The notes: generated by a model not told the origin, from the sequence alone. 38,214 bases of DNA from Flavobacteriales bacterium (GCA_017302935.1 JAFLBT010000011.1:1-38214), one strand, 5' to 3'. Positions 1 through 7,850 are shown, numbered from the stretch's first letter. Program-made: numbers and translations.

Positions 1-125
1 GTAGAAAATTCAGAAAGTGGAACATTTCCTTTTGAATATTCTGAGGGCATCATTCGGTAAAAAATAAACCAAATAATCAATAGAACTAGAAGTGCGTTGA
101 GTAATGAAATGTAATTTTTTTTCAT
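1..125 (-). CDS. Probable M28-family metallopeptidase, N-terminal fragment
   Basis: Only the first 41 codons are in the window; the gene runs off the left edge. Translation from the ATG at 125-123 begins MKKNYISLLNALLVLLIIWF, a Lys-rich start followed by a hydrophobic helix typical of a signal peptide or membrane anchor, then a segment ending PLSEFST. From memory, this N-terminus (hydrophobic anchor, short spacer, LSEFST) is usual for flavobacterial M28 zinc aminopeptidase-like proteins, which would act in the periplasm or on the membrane. No catalytic residue is visible, so the family call rests only on the N-terminus. The zinc-ribbon gene upstream ends 14 bases before this start, so the two are probably co-transcribed. 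Confidence 0.5.
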   Translation of the reverse strand, partial: MKKNYISLLNALLVLLIIWFIFYRMMPSEYSKGNVPLSEFS

Positions 126-139
126 GATTTGGTTTAGTT

Positions 140-487
140 TTAGTGGTCTCTTTTAACAAGCATATAAAAATCATTTTCCAACAACATATAGCCTTGATCA
201 TACAAAAAGTGATAGGTGTTTCCGGTTTTGGTATGCAAAATGGAAGTAAAAAATTCAAAATCAAAACCTTTGCTAAGCAATTTTGATTTGGTGGTTTTAC
301 TTTTTCCTTCCACATTTAACTCGCATAAAATGCGATAATTTTTTCGCAACTTGTTGTTGATGTTTCGCATCAAATTGTTGCTGTCCTTATTTATTTTGTT
401 GTTGTAGGCATTTCTACAACCGTCGCTACAAAACTTTTTGTCTTCGCGACCGATGATTTTTTCACCACATTCTAAACAGTTTTTCAT
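140..487 (-). CDS. Small zinc-ribbon protein of unknown function
   Basis: A 115-residue protein with an N-terminal treble-clef or zinc-ribbon-like knuckle: C4 and C7 (CLEC) pair with C20 and C24 (CSDGC), which would bind one zinc ion. The rest (about 30-115) is basic and Asn/Lys-rich with no motif I recognise. Similar short CxxC...CxxxC proteins are common in Flavobacteriaceae and are usually annotated as hypothetical. No signal peptide or membrane helix is seen, so it is probably cytoplasmic. A full TTG-N19-TATATTTG promoter lies just upstream. The gene is divergent from the ssb pair, and a nucleic-acid-binding role is only a guess. Confidence 0.75.
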   Translation of the reverse strand: MKNCLECGEKIIGREDKKFCSDGCRNAYNNKINKDSNNLMRNINNKLRKNYRILCELNVEGKSKTTKSKLLSKGFDFEFFTSILHTKTGNTYHFLYDQGYMLLENDFYMLVKRDH

Positions 488-511
488 CGTATTAAAACTT
501 TAAAAATCAAT

Positions 512-541
512 CAAATATACAAAAATATTTTCCGTTTGCAA
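512..541 (-). promoter_or_regulatory. Bacteroidota-type promoter of the zinc-ribbon gene
   Basis: On the minus strand TTG (541-539) is followed after 19 bases by TATATTTG (519-512), a perfect match to TTG-N(17-23)-TAnnTTTG. A second perfect -7-like box, TATTTTTG (527-520), directly abuts it. The predicted transcription start is about 18-20 bases before the ATG at 487. Confidence 0.6.
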
Positions 542-550
542 ACGTTTACA
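537..550. promoter_or_regulatory. LacI/cre-like palindromic operator candidate
   Basis: TGCAAACGTTTACA fits the TGNAANCGNTTNCA pattern of LacI/GalR-family operators at every fixed position. It partly overlaps a second perfect 12-bp palindrome, CGTTTGCAAACG (533-544). It covers the TTG -33 element of the minus-strand promoter and lies 125 bases before ssb1. No LacI-family gene is in the window, so the regulator is unknown. Confidence 0.4.
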
Positions 551-674
551 AATATTTACAGTCGAAAGTAAATGATTTTATACCGAATAAATTTTGCAAA
601 CCGTTAAATCTTTGCATCGTCGAAAACAAACAACGACAAAAATAATTTATAAACCATTTAATATTTTACACGCC

Positions 675-1004
675 ATGAATGCATTTAAAAACAAAGTACA
701 GTTAATCGGACACGTAGGAAAAGATCCAATTATCAGAGATTTAGAAGGAGGAAAAAAAGTAGCTTCCTTATCACTTGCCACCAAAGATGTTTATGTAAAC
801 AAAAGTGGAGATCAAAAAGAACAAACCCAATGGCATAATGTAGTTGCTTGGGGCAAAACAGCCGAAATCATCGAAAAATTTGTTGACAAAGGAAAAAAAA
901 TCGGATTAACCGGAAAGCTGACTTCCAGAAGTTATGACGACAAAGAAGGCAACAAACGCTATGTAACCGAAGTAGTAATCAACGAGCTACTTTTGATGAA
1001 CTAA
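675..1004 (+). CDS. ssb: Short single-stranded DNA-binding protein, copy 1
   Basis: A 109-residue protein made of a single OB fold: the N-terminal KVQLIGHVGKDP strand, the central QWHNVVAWGKTAEIIEKFV segment and the C-terminal SRSYDDKEGNKRYVTEVV strand are standard SSB landmarks. It should bind single-stranded DNA in replication, repair or recombination. It stops right after the OB fold (NELLLMN) and lacks the Gly/Pro-rich tail and acidic DDDIPF-like tip that recruit partner proteins in canonical SSB, so it may not be the main replicative SSB. The ATG at 675 was chosen because homology starts there; an in-frame TTG at 594 would add 27 unrelated residues. A second SSB gene follows 64 bases downstream. 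Confidence 0.9.
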   Translation: MNAFKNKVQLIGHVGKDPIIRDLEGGKKVASLSLATKDVYVNKSGDQKEQTQWHNVVAWGKTAEIIEKFVDKGKKIGLTGKLTSRSYDDKEGNKRYVTEVVINELLLMN

Positions 1005-1068
1005 GCATCAATTTCATTTTCAATATCAAATTTCAAAAATCAATAATAATTATTAAATTTTATACGCC

Positions 1069-1401
1069 ATGAACACAATGAAAAACAGAGTACAGTTAAT
1101 CGGTCACGTTGGAAATGACCCGGAAGTAAAAACCTTTGAAGGAGGAAAAGTAGCTAATTTAACACTTGCTACGAATGACAATTACACCAATAAAAAAGGT
1201 GAAAAAGTTGAACAAACGGAATGGCATCGAGTGGTTGCTTGGGATAGCAATGCTGATATTATCGAAAAATTTGTAACCAAAGGAAAAGAAATTGCCATTG
1301 AAGGCAAACTTTCTACCAGAAGTTATGACGACAAAGAAGGAAACAAACGTTATATCACAGAAGTAGTGGTGAGCGATGTAATGGTCTTGGGTAAAAACTA
1401 A
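1069..1401 (+). CDS. ssb: Short single-stranded DNA-binding protein, copy 2
   Basis: A 110-residue tandem paralogue of the preceding gene with the same OB-fold landmarks (NRVQLIGHVGNDP, EWHRVVAWD, a YDDKEGNKRY strand). It also ends just after the fold (VMVLGKN) without an acidic tip. The two copies share a 25-base identical stretch (925-949 and 1316-1340) and similar sequence before the start codon (CGCCATGAA in both), so the duplication includes part of the leader and is probably recent or kept similar by gene conversion. The middle of the proteins has diverged, which argues for retained, possibly different, roles. The HRDC gene starts 15 bases after the stop, so the three genes look like one transcript. 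Confidence 0.9.
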   Translation: MNTMKNRVQLIGHVGNDPEVKTFEGGKVANLTLATNDNYTNKKGEKVEQTEWHRVVAWDSNADIIEKFVTKGKEIAIEGKLSTRSYDDKEGNKRYITEVVVSDVMVLGKN

Positions 1402-1416
1402 AATTCAATTTTCACT

Positions 1417-1869
1417 ATGAAAGTAAAACATTTTAGAGTTCGAGTGAGTGGGGAGCATTTACAGAACGATCAAGACGTTATTAATCAATTTTTAACAGAA
1501 GTTACAGTTGAAAAAACAGCCACAAACTTTATTACGGGAATGATTGATTATTGGTCGGTTTTGGTTTTTTATTCGCCAAAAACTGAGAAAACTAAAGAGT
1601 CCAATGAAACAGAAAAAGTAGCCGTATTGAATTATGAAGAGTTAACGCAAGAGGAAAAAAACACATTGAATTCACTTAAACATTGGAGAAGTGAAACCTC
1701 AAGTAAACTTGGTCTGCCACAATATATGATTTGTCATAATTCTGAGTTGATGACCATTGCAAAAATGCGTCCGGATTCAATTGATGATTTAAAGAAAATC
1801 AAAGGTTTTGGTCAACACAAAATCAATCGTTATGGGAATGATATTTTATCGTTACTGCAAGTAGGATAA
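1417..1869 (+). CDS. Free-standing HRDC-domain protein
   Basis: A 150-residue protein. Residues about 75-150 form an HRDC domain, the nucleic-acid-binding module normally at the C-terminus of RecQ helicases and RNase D: KLGLPQYMICHNSELMTIA, then a PDSIDDLKKIKGFGQHKINR segment, the HhH-like signature. The first 55 residues form a separate small domain (MKVKHFRVRVSGEHL, ending DYWSVLVFY) that I know only from similar flavobacterial proteins. There is no helicase, nuclease, signal peptide or membrane segment. Lying 15 bases after ssb2 and ending at a terminator, it is the last gene of an ssb-ssb-HRDC operon. A role in handling single-stranded or structured DNA with the SSBs is inferred. Confidence 0.8.
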   Translation: MKVKHFRVRVSGEHLQNDQDVINQFLTEVTVEKTATNFITGMIDYWSVLVFYSPKTEKTKESNETEKVAVLNYEELTQEEKNTLNSLKHWRSETSSKLGLPQYMICHNSELMTIAKMRPDSIDDLKKIKGFGQHKINRYGNDILSLLQVG

Positions 1870-1888
1870 TTTTAGTTTTTTAAACTTT

Positions 1889-1918
1889 AAAAAGCGGAGG
1901 AGAATTCTTCCGCTTTTT
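1889..1918 (+). terminator. Intrinsic terminator of the ssb operon
   Basis: AAAAAGCGGA (1889-1898) pairs perfectly with TCCGCTTTTT (1909-1918) around a 10-base loop that can pair further. The T run follows on the plus strand, 20 bases after the HRDC stop codon. Confidence 0.85.
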
Positions 1919-2053
1919 TCGTTTTTAAATCCTTAGAACTCTTTGAAAACCAAAACTTTTCAACACGAAATCGTTTTCGTTGTGGTAATGTATAGGTATT
2001 GTGTTAAAACTATTGAACTTTTGTTTAACTTTATTATTCAATTTAGTAAAACT

Positions 2054-2527
2054 GTGAATAAATTAAGGTCATTTTTAGTTTTCTTACCGCTGTTTTTGGT
2101 TTCTTTTTGTTCTTTTGGACAAGTTGGAATCAATACCACTACACCATTAAGTACCTTAGATATTAATGGTAATTTAAATGTCAAAGAAATTGGTATTGTC
2201 AATCCAAATGTGCCTGGATCAGCAGTGTTAAATGGCGGACCTTCCGGCTCAGCGACTCCAATCAATGATGGGGTTTATATTTCACTTACTCCAACTACAG
2301 GAAATGAAGAATTTATTTTACCTAATGCTGTAAATGTTCCGGGAAGAATATATGTTTTAAGAAATATTTCCAATACTATTCAAGCACAGCTTTACACATT
2401 TGGTGGAATGTTTTTCTTCAAAGGTTCAAATACAAATACTGCAGCACCTTTAATTTTACCTGCAAATGCTGTGGGAAAATCAATTATTATTATCAGTGAT
2501 GGTGCGAACTGGACTTTTTTCAACTAA
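2054..2527 (+). CDS. Small secreted protein with GINT...LDINGN motif
   Basis: From the GTG at 2054 the protein is 157 residues and begins MNKLRSFLVFLPLFLVSFC, a clean signal peptide ending SFGQ before VGINTTTPLSTLDINGNL. That motif is typical of the N-terminus of flavobacterial surface proteins resembling tail-fibre or collagen-like repeat proteins, but here only about 100 further residues follow, rich in Asn, Thr and Gly, with no catalytic motif. An ATG at 1988 in the same frame would add 22 residues before the signal peptide; GTG is preferred because it gives a normal signal sequence. The 3' end overlaps the convergent deacetylase gene by 8 bases. Function unknown; probably exported. Confidence 0.65.
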   Translation: MNKLRSFLVFLPLFLVSFCSFGQVGINTTTPLSTLDINGNLNVKEIGIVNPNVPGSAVLNGGPSGSATPINDGVYISLTPTTGNEEFILPNAVNVPGRIYVLRNISNTIQAQLYTFGGMFFFKGSNTNTAAPLILPANAVGKSIIIISDGANWTFFN

Positions 2528-3425
2528 AAATATTTTTAGCGGTTCTAAACGTATTGGCATGTGCTTCAACAATCGTTTTAATTTCCGGTGAATAACCGCC
2601 ACCCATACTCACTTGAACAGGAATTTGATGTATTAAACACTGTTCAAAAACCATTTCATCTCTTTTTTTGCACCCTTCAATCGTACAAGATAATTTACCT
2701 AGTTTATCAGTTGCCAAAATATCAACACCGGCCAAATAAAAGATAAAATCCGGTTTTTCTTTTTGGATTAATTGGGGTAAAGTTTCGGTTAAAATTTTTA
2801 AGTAGGTTTCATCATTCGTCCCATCCGGCAAAGCAATATCTAAATCAGAAACTTCTTTTTTAAACGGATAATTCGATTTTCCATGCATGGAAAAAGTAAA
2901 AACGGAAGGATTGTCTTGAAAAATCTCTGCAGTTCCGTTTCCTTGATGCACATCTAAATCGACTATTAAAATCTTTTTTGCTACTTTTTGATTCAAAAGA
3001 AATTGAGCTGCAATAGCTTGATCATTCAACAAACAAAAGGCTTCACCTCTGTCAGAATACGCATGATGCGTTCCGCCGGCAATGTTGAATGCAATTCCGG
3101 TTTCAAAGGCTTTTTGTGTTCCCATAATGGTTCCGTTCGCAATACGTAGTTCACGTTCAACCAACTCAGCCGATAAAGGAAACCCAATTTTTCGAGCTGC
3201 TCTAGGATCTAAAGTTAATTCTAGCAATTCACCCACATAAGAACGTTTGTGAACATTTAAAACGGTTTCTAAATTAGCTACATCCGGTTCAAAAAAATCA
3301 TCATGTTCTGCCGTTCCTTCATGAATTAATTGTTGAGGTAACAATTCATATTTAATCATCGGAAATCGATGACCTTCCGGCAACGGGTGTTTATAAATGG
3401 GATGAAAAGCAATCGGGAGTTTCAT
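2520..3425 (-). CDS. Histone-deacetylase-family zinc deacetylase
   Basis: A 301-residue protein of the HDAC/acetoin-utilisation (AcuC/AphA-like) superfamily. Visible active-site parts are the H120-H121 pair in GGTHHAYSDRGEAF, zinc ligands D158 and H160 in DLDVHQGNGT, the third ligand D235 in LAGVDIL, and the Tyr of GGGYS at about 278. All catalytic positions are present and the length suits a single bacterial domain, so it should hydrolyse an N-acetyl amide (protein lysine, polyamine or small molecule); the substrate cannot be read from sequence. The ATG at 3425 was chosen because the frame upstream lies inside the HAD gene, whose stop is one base away. It is the last gene of the metG-led operon. 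No signal peptide, so cytoplasmic. Confidence 0.88.
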   Translation of the reverse strand: MKLPIAFHPIYKHPLPEGHRFPMIKYELLPQQLIHEGTAEHDDFFEPDVANLETVLNVHKRSYVGELLELTLDPRAARKIGFPLSAELVERELRIANGTIMGTQKAFETGIAFNIAGGTHHAYSDRGEAFCLLNDQAIAAQFLLNQKVAKKILIVDLDVHQGNGTAEIFQDNPSVFTFSMHGKSNYPFKKEVSDLDIALPDGTNDETYLKILTETLPQLIQKEKPDFIFYLAGVDILATDKLGKLSCTIEGCKKRDEMVFEQCLIHQIPVQVSMGGGYSPEIKTIVEAHANTFRTAKNIFS

Positions 3426-3426
3426 A

Positions 3427-4110
3427 TTACAAAAGTGTAAGCACTTCTTGTAGCGATGAAAAGGCTTTAAAATTCGGATGATTGATTTCAAAATCAATTT
3501 TCTCGTATTCCCACGTAGTATGATACGGAATATGAACCGCATGACCACCAATGTTCAAAACCGGTAACACATCTGATTTTAAAGAATTGCCAATCATCAA
3601 TAAATCTTCAGCTTTGCAATCTAAACGGCCTAACATTTTTTGATAATCGATTTCTTGTTTGTCACTCATTACTTCAATGTGGTGAAAATAATGACCGATT
3701 CCCGAATCATGTAATTTCCGATGTTGGTCTTTTAAATCGCCTTTGGTGGCTACAATTAGTTTGTATTTGCCTTGTAATTGTTGCAAAACAGGTTCTACTT
3801 CCGGCAATAATTCAACCGGTTTTTGAAGTAAATCTCTTCCAATCTGTATGACTTTGGCAATATTTTGACCGGAAATAGATTGGTTAGTTAATTCCAAAGC
3901 AGAATCAATCATAGACAACGTAAACGCTTTAATTCCAAAACCATATAAGGGTAAATTCTTTACCTGATGGTTTAAAATCAAACCCAATATTTCCTGTTTG
4001 GAAGCAAAATCCTGAAACAATTCGCAAAACCGTTCTTGAGCCTCGTCAAAGTAAGGTTCGTTGTGCCATAGTGTGTCGTCGGCATCAAAAGCGATGATGT
4101 TCTTTTTCAT
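3427..4110 (-). CDS. HAD-superfamily hydrolase
   Basis: A 227-residue HAD-like phosphatase. Motif I is DADDT (D9 nucleophile, D11 acid/base), motif II is near VATKGD, a Lys follows in the cap-return region, and motif IV is in MIGNSLKSDVLP where N-S-x-K-S-D holds the metal-binding acid. The helical insert between motifs I and II (about 20-105) fits a C1 cap. It probably dephosphorylates a small metabolite; the substrate is unknown. It starts 3 bases after the preceding secreted-protein gene and ends one base before the deacetylase start, so translation is likely coupled. Cytoplasmic. Confidence 0.87.
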   Translation of the reverse strand: MKKNIIAFDADDTLWHNEPYFDEAQERFCELFQDFASKQEILGLILNHQVKNLPLYGFGIKAFTLSMIDSALELTNQSISGQNIAKVIQIGRDLLQKPVELLPEVEPVLQQLQGKYKLIVATKGDLKDQHRKLHDSGIGHYFHHIEVMSDKQEIDYQKMLGRLDCKAEDLLMIGNSLKSDVLPVLNIGGHAVHIPYHTTWEYEKIDFEINHPNFKAFSSLQEVLTLL

Positions 4111-4113
4111 TTC

Positions 4114-5556
4114 TTAATTCTCAAAGACATAAATACCATATTTTTTTGATTCTTTATTGAATCCAACATAGTAGATTTTAGAATCTTTATCGAAGATAGT
4201 TGGGTTTATAAACTTATCGTTTTCTTCTACAAATAATCTTAATTTTTCGAGAGCTAAAGTATTTGGATTATTTGGTAAAGAATTGAAGTCTTCATCAAAC
4301 ATAGCGTTTATATAAACTACATTTTTATTAGAATAGGAATTAATATTGCTAATGGTATTATTATGATTAATTGCAACATCTATTAATGCTCCAATCAATC
4401 CAAACATACCAAAACTAAATGAATTTTGTTGTGGATAGGATACGCCTCCCAATGTTAAATTATATTTACCATCATGATAATAACCAGTAACAGAAAGATT
4501 TAAATAATAAATTTTACGAAGAAGTTTTTTTGAAGAATCTAATTCTTTTCGTTTTTTAAAGCTACCTTCTTCTAAATACATTGGTGAAGTATTGAAACCA
4601 AAATCTTCATCCGGCTTTACTACGTTTTTAGTGATCACATTACCATCAAAATCTACTATCTGAAAATTGAGTGATTTAGCGTTATTTTTTACCTGAATTA
4701 ATTTATTGTTAATAATAAATGAATTCGACATTTCAATATTTGAATTCGGTAATCCATTATTCGTTTCATTAAATCCGTAACTAAGTTGTGCATATTCTTT
4801 TTGAGTAGCTGTAAAGTTTTTTAAATCAACTTTTAATAATTGAGTATAACTAGTACTATTATCAAATGAAAAAATAACTTCTTGGTCTCTAATATAGGCT
4901 TTTTTAATGCTTGTACTTTTTACCAATGACGTTTGAGAAGCATCTGAAATTGATTCAAAACCAGAATAGTATACAGTTCCACTATTCTCATCATAAAGAT
5001 TCCACAGATTAACTTTTTGATTTGAACTGTTTACGAATCTAAACTTTGAACAATCAATTACCTTTTTTTCTACCAAATTACCATCTGTTTTATAGACGTT
5101 TATAGTGCTTTCGTTTTTAGTAAAAGTAACAACGTAAAAGAAGTTATTATTAGTGAAATTAGCTACTATTTTCTCTTTTCCGGGGTCAACAATAATTGTA
5201 TTGGCAGTAACTTTTTTGTTTTCAAAATCAAATTGTTGAACGTATAATTCGTTTTTGTTTTTTGTTAGCCAGTAAATTAAGATCTGGTTTTGTTTAGGAT
5301 GAGAAGCAACCATTTTTTTTAATTCTTTAGGATTGAAGGGTATGCTTATAGAATCAGTTATTTGAAAAGAATCGTCAAATTGAATTCCAGTCAATTTATT
5401 TTTTTCAGCCATAAAAAGAACTACTCTACCTTTATCATCTAAAACAGAAAATAGATTTTTTTCTTTAGTATTATCGGCATTAAAGTCAGCAACTTTTTGT
5501 TGTGACAATACAGTAATAGAAATAAAAAGAGTGAAAATATTTAAAATAGTTTTCAT
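4114..5556 (-). CDS. Secreted protein of unknown function, 480 residues
   Basis: Starts MKTILNIFTLFISITVLSQQ, a signal peptide with likely cleavage before or after the Gln pair, so it is exported. The rest shows no motif I recognise. It is Asn-, Lys- and Ser-rich with many short beta-type segments of the form IYYVGFN, VYYSGFE and FFYVVTF, suggesting a repeated beta-sheet or propeller-like fold. There is no T9SS sorting domain at the C-terminus (ends IYVFEN) and no lipobox. The DNA is visibly more AT-rich than in metG. It begins 10 bases after the metG stop and runs 3 bases into the HAD gene, so it is inside the operon. Its size, signal and IYY/IYF-type ends resemble the protein at 24274-25833, but homology is not shown. 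Confidence 0.7.
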   Translation of the reverse strand: MKTILNIFTLFISITVLSQQKVADFNADNTKEKNLFSVLDDKGRVVLFMAEKNKLTGIQFDDSFQITDSISIPFNPKELKKMVASHPKQNQILIYWLTKNKNELYVQQFDFENKKVTANTIIVDPGKEKIVANFTNNNFFYVVTFTKNESTINVYKTDGNLVEKKVIDCSKFRFVNSSNQKVNLWNLYDENSGTVYYSGFESISDASQTSLVKSTSIKKAYIRDQEVIFSFDNSTSYTQLLKVDLKNFTATQKEYAQLSYGFNETNNGLPNSNIEMSNSFIINNKLIQVKNNAKSLNFQIVDFDGNVITKNVVKPDEDFGFNTSPMYLEEGSFKKRKELDSSKKLLRKIYYLNLSVTGYYHDGKYNLTLGGVSYPQQNSFSFGMFGLIGALIDVAINHNNTISNINSYSNKNVVYINAMFDEDFNSLPNNPNTLALEKLRLFVEENDKFINPTIFDKDSKIYYVGFNKESKKYGIYVFEN

Positions 5557-5566
5557 AAGTGTTTTT

Positions 5567-7624
5567 TTATGATATCAAAGCCCCATTTTCCACTCCATCC
5601 GCATCAGGATTTACAAAAACCAATTTTCCTTCGGCATTATTGGTCATTAAAATCATGCCTTGGCTTTCTACTCCACGTAGTGCTCTTGGGGCTAAATTTA
5701 CTAAAACCGTCACGCGTTTTCCAACCACTTCTTCGGGTGAAAAATGTTCTGCAATTCCAGAAACAATCGTTCGTACATCTATTCCGGTATCTACTTTTAA
5801 CACCAACAATTTATTGGCTTTTGGCATTTTTTCGGCTTCCAAAATTGTGCCGACACGCAAATCCAATTTTGAAAAATCTTCAAACGTGGCAGTTTCTTTT
5901 TGTGGTTCAACGGTTTTGTTTTCCATTTTATTTGCGGTTTTGGTAGCTTCTAATTTGTCTATTTGTTTTTGGATTTCAGCATCGTCAATTTGGGCAAACA
6001 ATATTTCAGCCTGACCAATTTGATGACCGGGTTTTACTAATTCAGCTGTTTGTGAAACTTTCTCCCAACTAATCAAATCATTTTTTAAAATAGTGACCAT
6101 CTTTTTCGCTGTAAACGGCAAAAACGGTTCCGATAATATTCCCAACGCCGTAGCAATTTGCAACGCTACATACATTTGTGTTTTCACCCGTTCCGGATCG
6201 GTTTTCACCATTTTCCATGGCTCTTCGTCAGCTAAATATTTGTTTCCTAAACGAGCGACATTCATCAATTCGCTCAAGGCTTCTCTAAATCGGTAACGTT
6301 CAATAGATGAGGCAATCACTGCCGGATAAGCTTTTAATTCCGACAAAGTTTGCTCATCCACTTCCGTAAATTCATTCGGTTGAGGTACAATTCCATCATA
6401 ATATTTATTCGTCAACACCACCACTCGGTTGATAAAATTCCCATAAATAGCGGCCAATTCATTATTATTTCTAGCTTGAAAATCCTTCCAAGTAAAATCA
6501 TTGTCTTTGGTTTCCGGAGCATTTGCCGTCAAAGCATAACGCAACACATCTTGCTTATCCGGAAAATCAATCAAATATTCGTGCAACCAAACCGCCCAAT
6601 TTTTAGAAGTCGATAATTTATTGCCTTCCAAATTCAAAAATTCATTCGCCGGAACATTATCAGGCAAAATAAAACTGCCTTCGGCTTTTAACATCGCCGG
6701 AAAAATGATACAATGAAAAACAATGTTATCTTTTCCAATAAAATGAACCAATTTCGTGTCAGCATCTTTCCAATACGGTTCCCAATCTTTTCCTTCTCTT
6801 GCTGCCCATTCTTTGGTAGAAGAAATATAACCAATCGGAGCATCAAACCATACGTATAACTTTTTGCCTTCGGCACCTTCTACCGGAACATCAATTCCCC
6901 AATCCAAATCTCGCGTTACGGCTCTTGGTTCCAAACCTCCATCCACCCATGATTTTACTTGTCCGTAAACATTGGGTTTCCAGTCGTTTTTATGGCCTTC
7001 CAAAATCCATTCCCGTAAAAAAGCTTCGTAGCGATTCAAAGGCAAAAACCAGTGTTTCGTTTCTTTTTTCACCGGAGTCGTGCCGGTTATGGTCGATTTT
7101 GGGTTAATCAAATCCGTCGCATTCAACGTTGAACCACATTTTTCACATTGGTCGCCGTATGCTTCTTCGTTGCCGCATTTCGGACACGTTCCAATCACAA
7201 ATCGATCGGCCAAAAACTGCTGAGCTTGCTCGTCAAACAATTGTTCGGTGACTTCTTCTACAAAATCGCCGTTTTCATATAATTTTCTAAAAAAAGCCGA
7301 AGCCGTTTCATGGTGAATTTTAGCCGATGTCCGCGAATAATTATCAAACGAAATCCCAAAATCTTCAAATGATTTCCGGATAATTCCGTCATATTTATCA
7401 ATCACTTCTTGTGGGGTAATACCTTCTTTTTTAGCTTTCATCGAAATCGCCACGCCGTGTTCATCACTTCCGCAAATAAACGCCACATCTTTCCCTTGCA
7501 ATCGAAGGTAACGAGCATAAATATCAGACGGAACATAAACGCCCGCCAAATGTCCAATGTGAATCGGGCCGTTTGTATAAGGCAAAGCCGCCGTAATCGT
7601 ATGTCTTTTCGGATTTTCTATCAT
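5567..7624 (-). CDS. metG: Methionyl-tRNA synthetase with C-terminal tRNA-binding domain
   Basis: A 685-residue class I aminoacyl-tRNA synthetase that charges tRNA-Met. The HIGH motif is H22-H25 in [10 protein letters not shown]; the KMSKS counterpart is KLSTS in [10 protein letters not shown]; a zinc knuckle [18 protein letters not shown] lies near residues 145-165. Residues about 580-685 form the Trbp111/EMAP-like tRNA-binding domain ([20 protein letters not shown]), as in the long dimeric MetG form. The ATG at 7624 is chosen because conserved sequence ([13 protein letters not shown]) begins right after it and a TATTTTTG promoter box lies 18 bases upstream; the frame is open farther but without homology. 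It leads a four-gene operon whose other members have no obvious translation role. Confidence 0.97.
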   Translation of the reverse strand: MIENPKRHTITAALPYTNGPIHIGHLAGVYVPSDIYARYLRLQGKDVAFICGSDEHGVAISMKAKKEGITPQEVIDKYDGIIRKSFEDFGISFDNYSRTSAKIHHETASAFFRKLYENGDFVEEVTEQLFDEQAQQFLADRFVIGTCPKCGNEEAYGDQCEKCGSTLNATDLINPKSTITGTTPVKKETKHWFLPLNRYEAFLREWILEGHKNDWKPNVYGQVKSWVDGGLEPRAVTRDLDWGIDVPVEGAEGKKLYVWFDAPIGYISSTKEWAAREGKDWEPYWKDADTKLVHFIGKDNIVFHCIIFPAMLKAEGSFILPDNVPANEFLNLEGNKLSTSKNWAVWLHEYLIDFPDKQDVLRYALTANAPETKDNDFTWKDFQARNNNELAAIYGNFINRVVVLTNKYYDGIVPQPNEFTEVDEQTLSELKAYPAVIASSIERYRFREALSELMNVARLGNKYLADEEPWKMVKTDPERVKTQMYVALQIATALGILSEPFLPFTAKKMVTILKNDLISWEKVSQTAELVKPGHQIGQAEILFAQIDDAEIQKQIDKLEATKTANKMENKTVEPQKETATFEDFSKLDLRVGTILEAEKMPKANKLLVLKVDTGIDVRTIVSGIAEHFSPEEVVGKRVTVLVNLAPRALRGVESQGMILMTNNAEGKLVFVNPDADGVENGALIS

Positions 7625-7641
7625 AATTTCGAAATTGTATG

Positions 7642-7649
7642 CAAAAATA
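7642..7649 (-). promoter_or_regulatory. -7 promoter box of metG
   Basis: TATTTTTG on the minus strand matches TAnnTTTG exactly and sits 18 bases before the metG ATG. The nearest TTG upstream lies at a rather long spacing (26 bases), so the -33 element is uncertain. Confidence 0.5.
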
Positions 7650-7741
7650 AGTTTTTTATCGCAGAGACACGATGTCAATTTCACACAGAATACAATTTAT
7701 TTTTATCAGAAGCTAATCCGGCTATTCGTTACAACTCCTCA

Positions 7742-7850
7742 GCCTTCAAGCTATTTTTCTACTGCTTTTCTGTGGCTTCCGTTGGTCGCCCCAAAAAGCA
7801 AAGAAAAATTAGCTTTCAGTCCTGCGGGGTTTCCACTACTATCCGGGCTA
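7742..7850 (-). repeat. Flavobacterial intergenic repeat element
   Basis: The 315-base gap between metG and the LD-carboxypeptidase has no gene I can support. Read on the minus strand it holds a G-rich block starting TAGCCCGGATAGTAGTGGAA and ending in a GAAAAGCAGTAGAAAAATAG segment, far less AT-rich than other spacers here. I recall closely similar elements (AGCCCxGAT-AGxGGAAA ... GGAAAxAGC) scattered between genes of many Flavobacterium genomes. Here it lies upstream of metG on the same strand, ending about 90 bases before the promoter. The function is not known to me. Only one copy is in the window. Confidence 0.5.

Noticed and set aside
10..315. 101-residue minus-strand open frame
   Set aside because: It overlaps the zinc-ribbon gene and the start of the peptidase gene in another frame; both of those have better starts and motifs.
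597..614. Possible ssb1 promoter (AATCTTTG at 607-614)
   Set aside because: One mismatch in the -7 box and no TTG at proper spacing; too weak to list.
594..674. In-frame TTG extension of ssb1
   Set aside because: The extra 27 residues are unlike SSB, while the ATG at 675 matches the start context of the tandem copy.
1945..1975. AACC...CG resembling an ECF-type promoter before the small secreted gene
   Set aside because: Spacing (14) and the -10 (CGAAAT) do not fit the two better sites; probably chance.
3426..3551. N-terminal extension of the deacetylase frame
   Set aside because: It lies inside the HAD gene and adds 42 basic, non-conserved residues.
5559..6616. Open frames on the plus strand opposite metG (5559-6014, 5569-5946, 6093-6296, 6350-6616)
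   Set aside because: They lie entirely antisense to metG, have no recognisable domain and read as shadows of its codon pattern.
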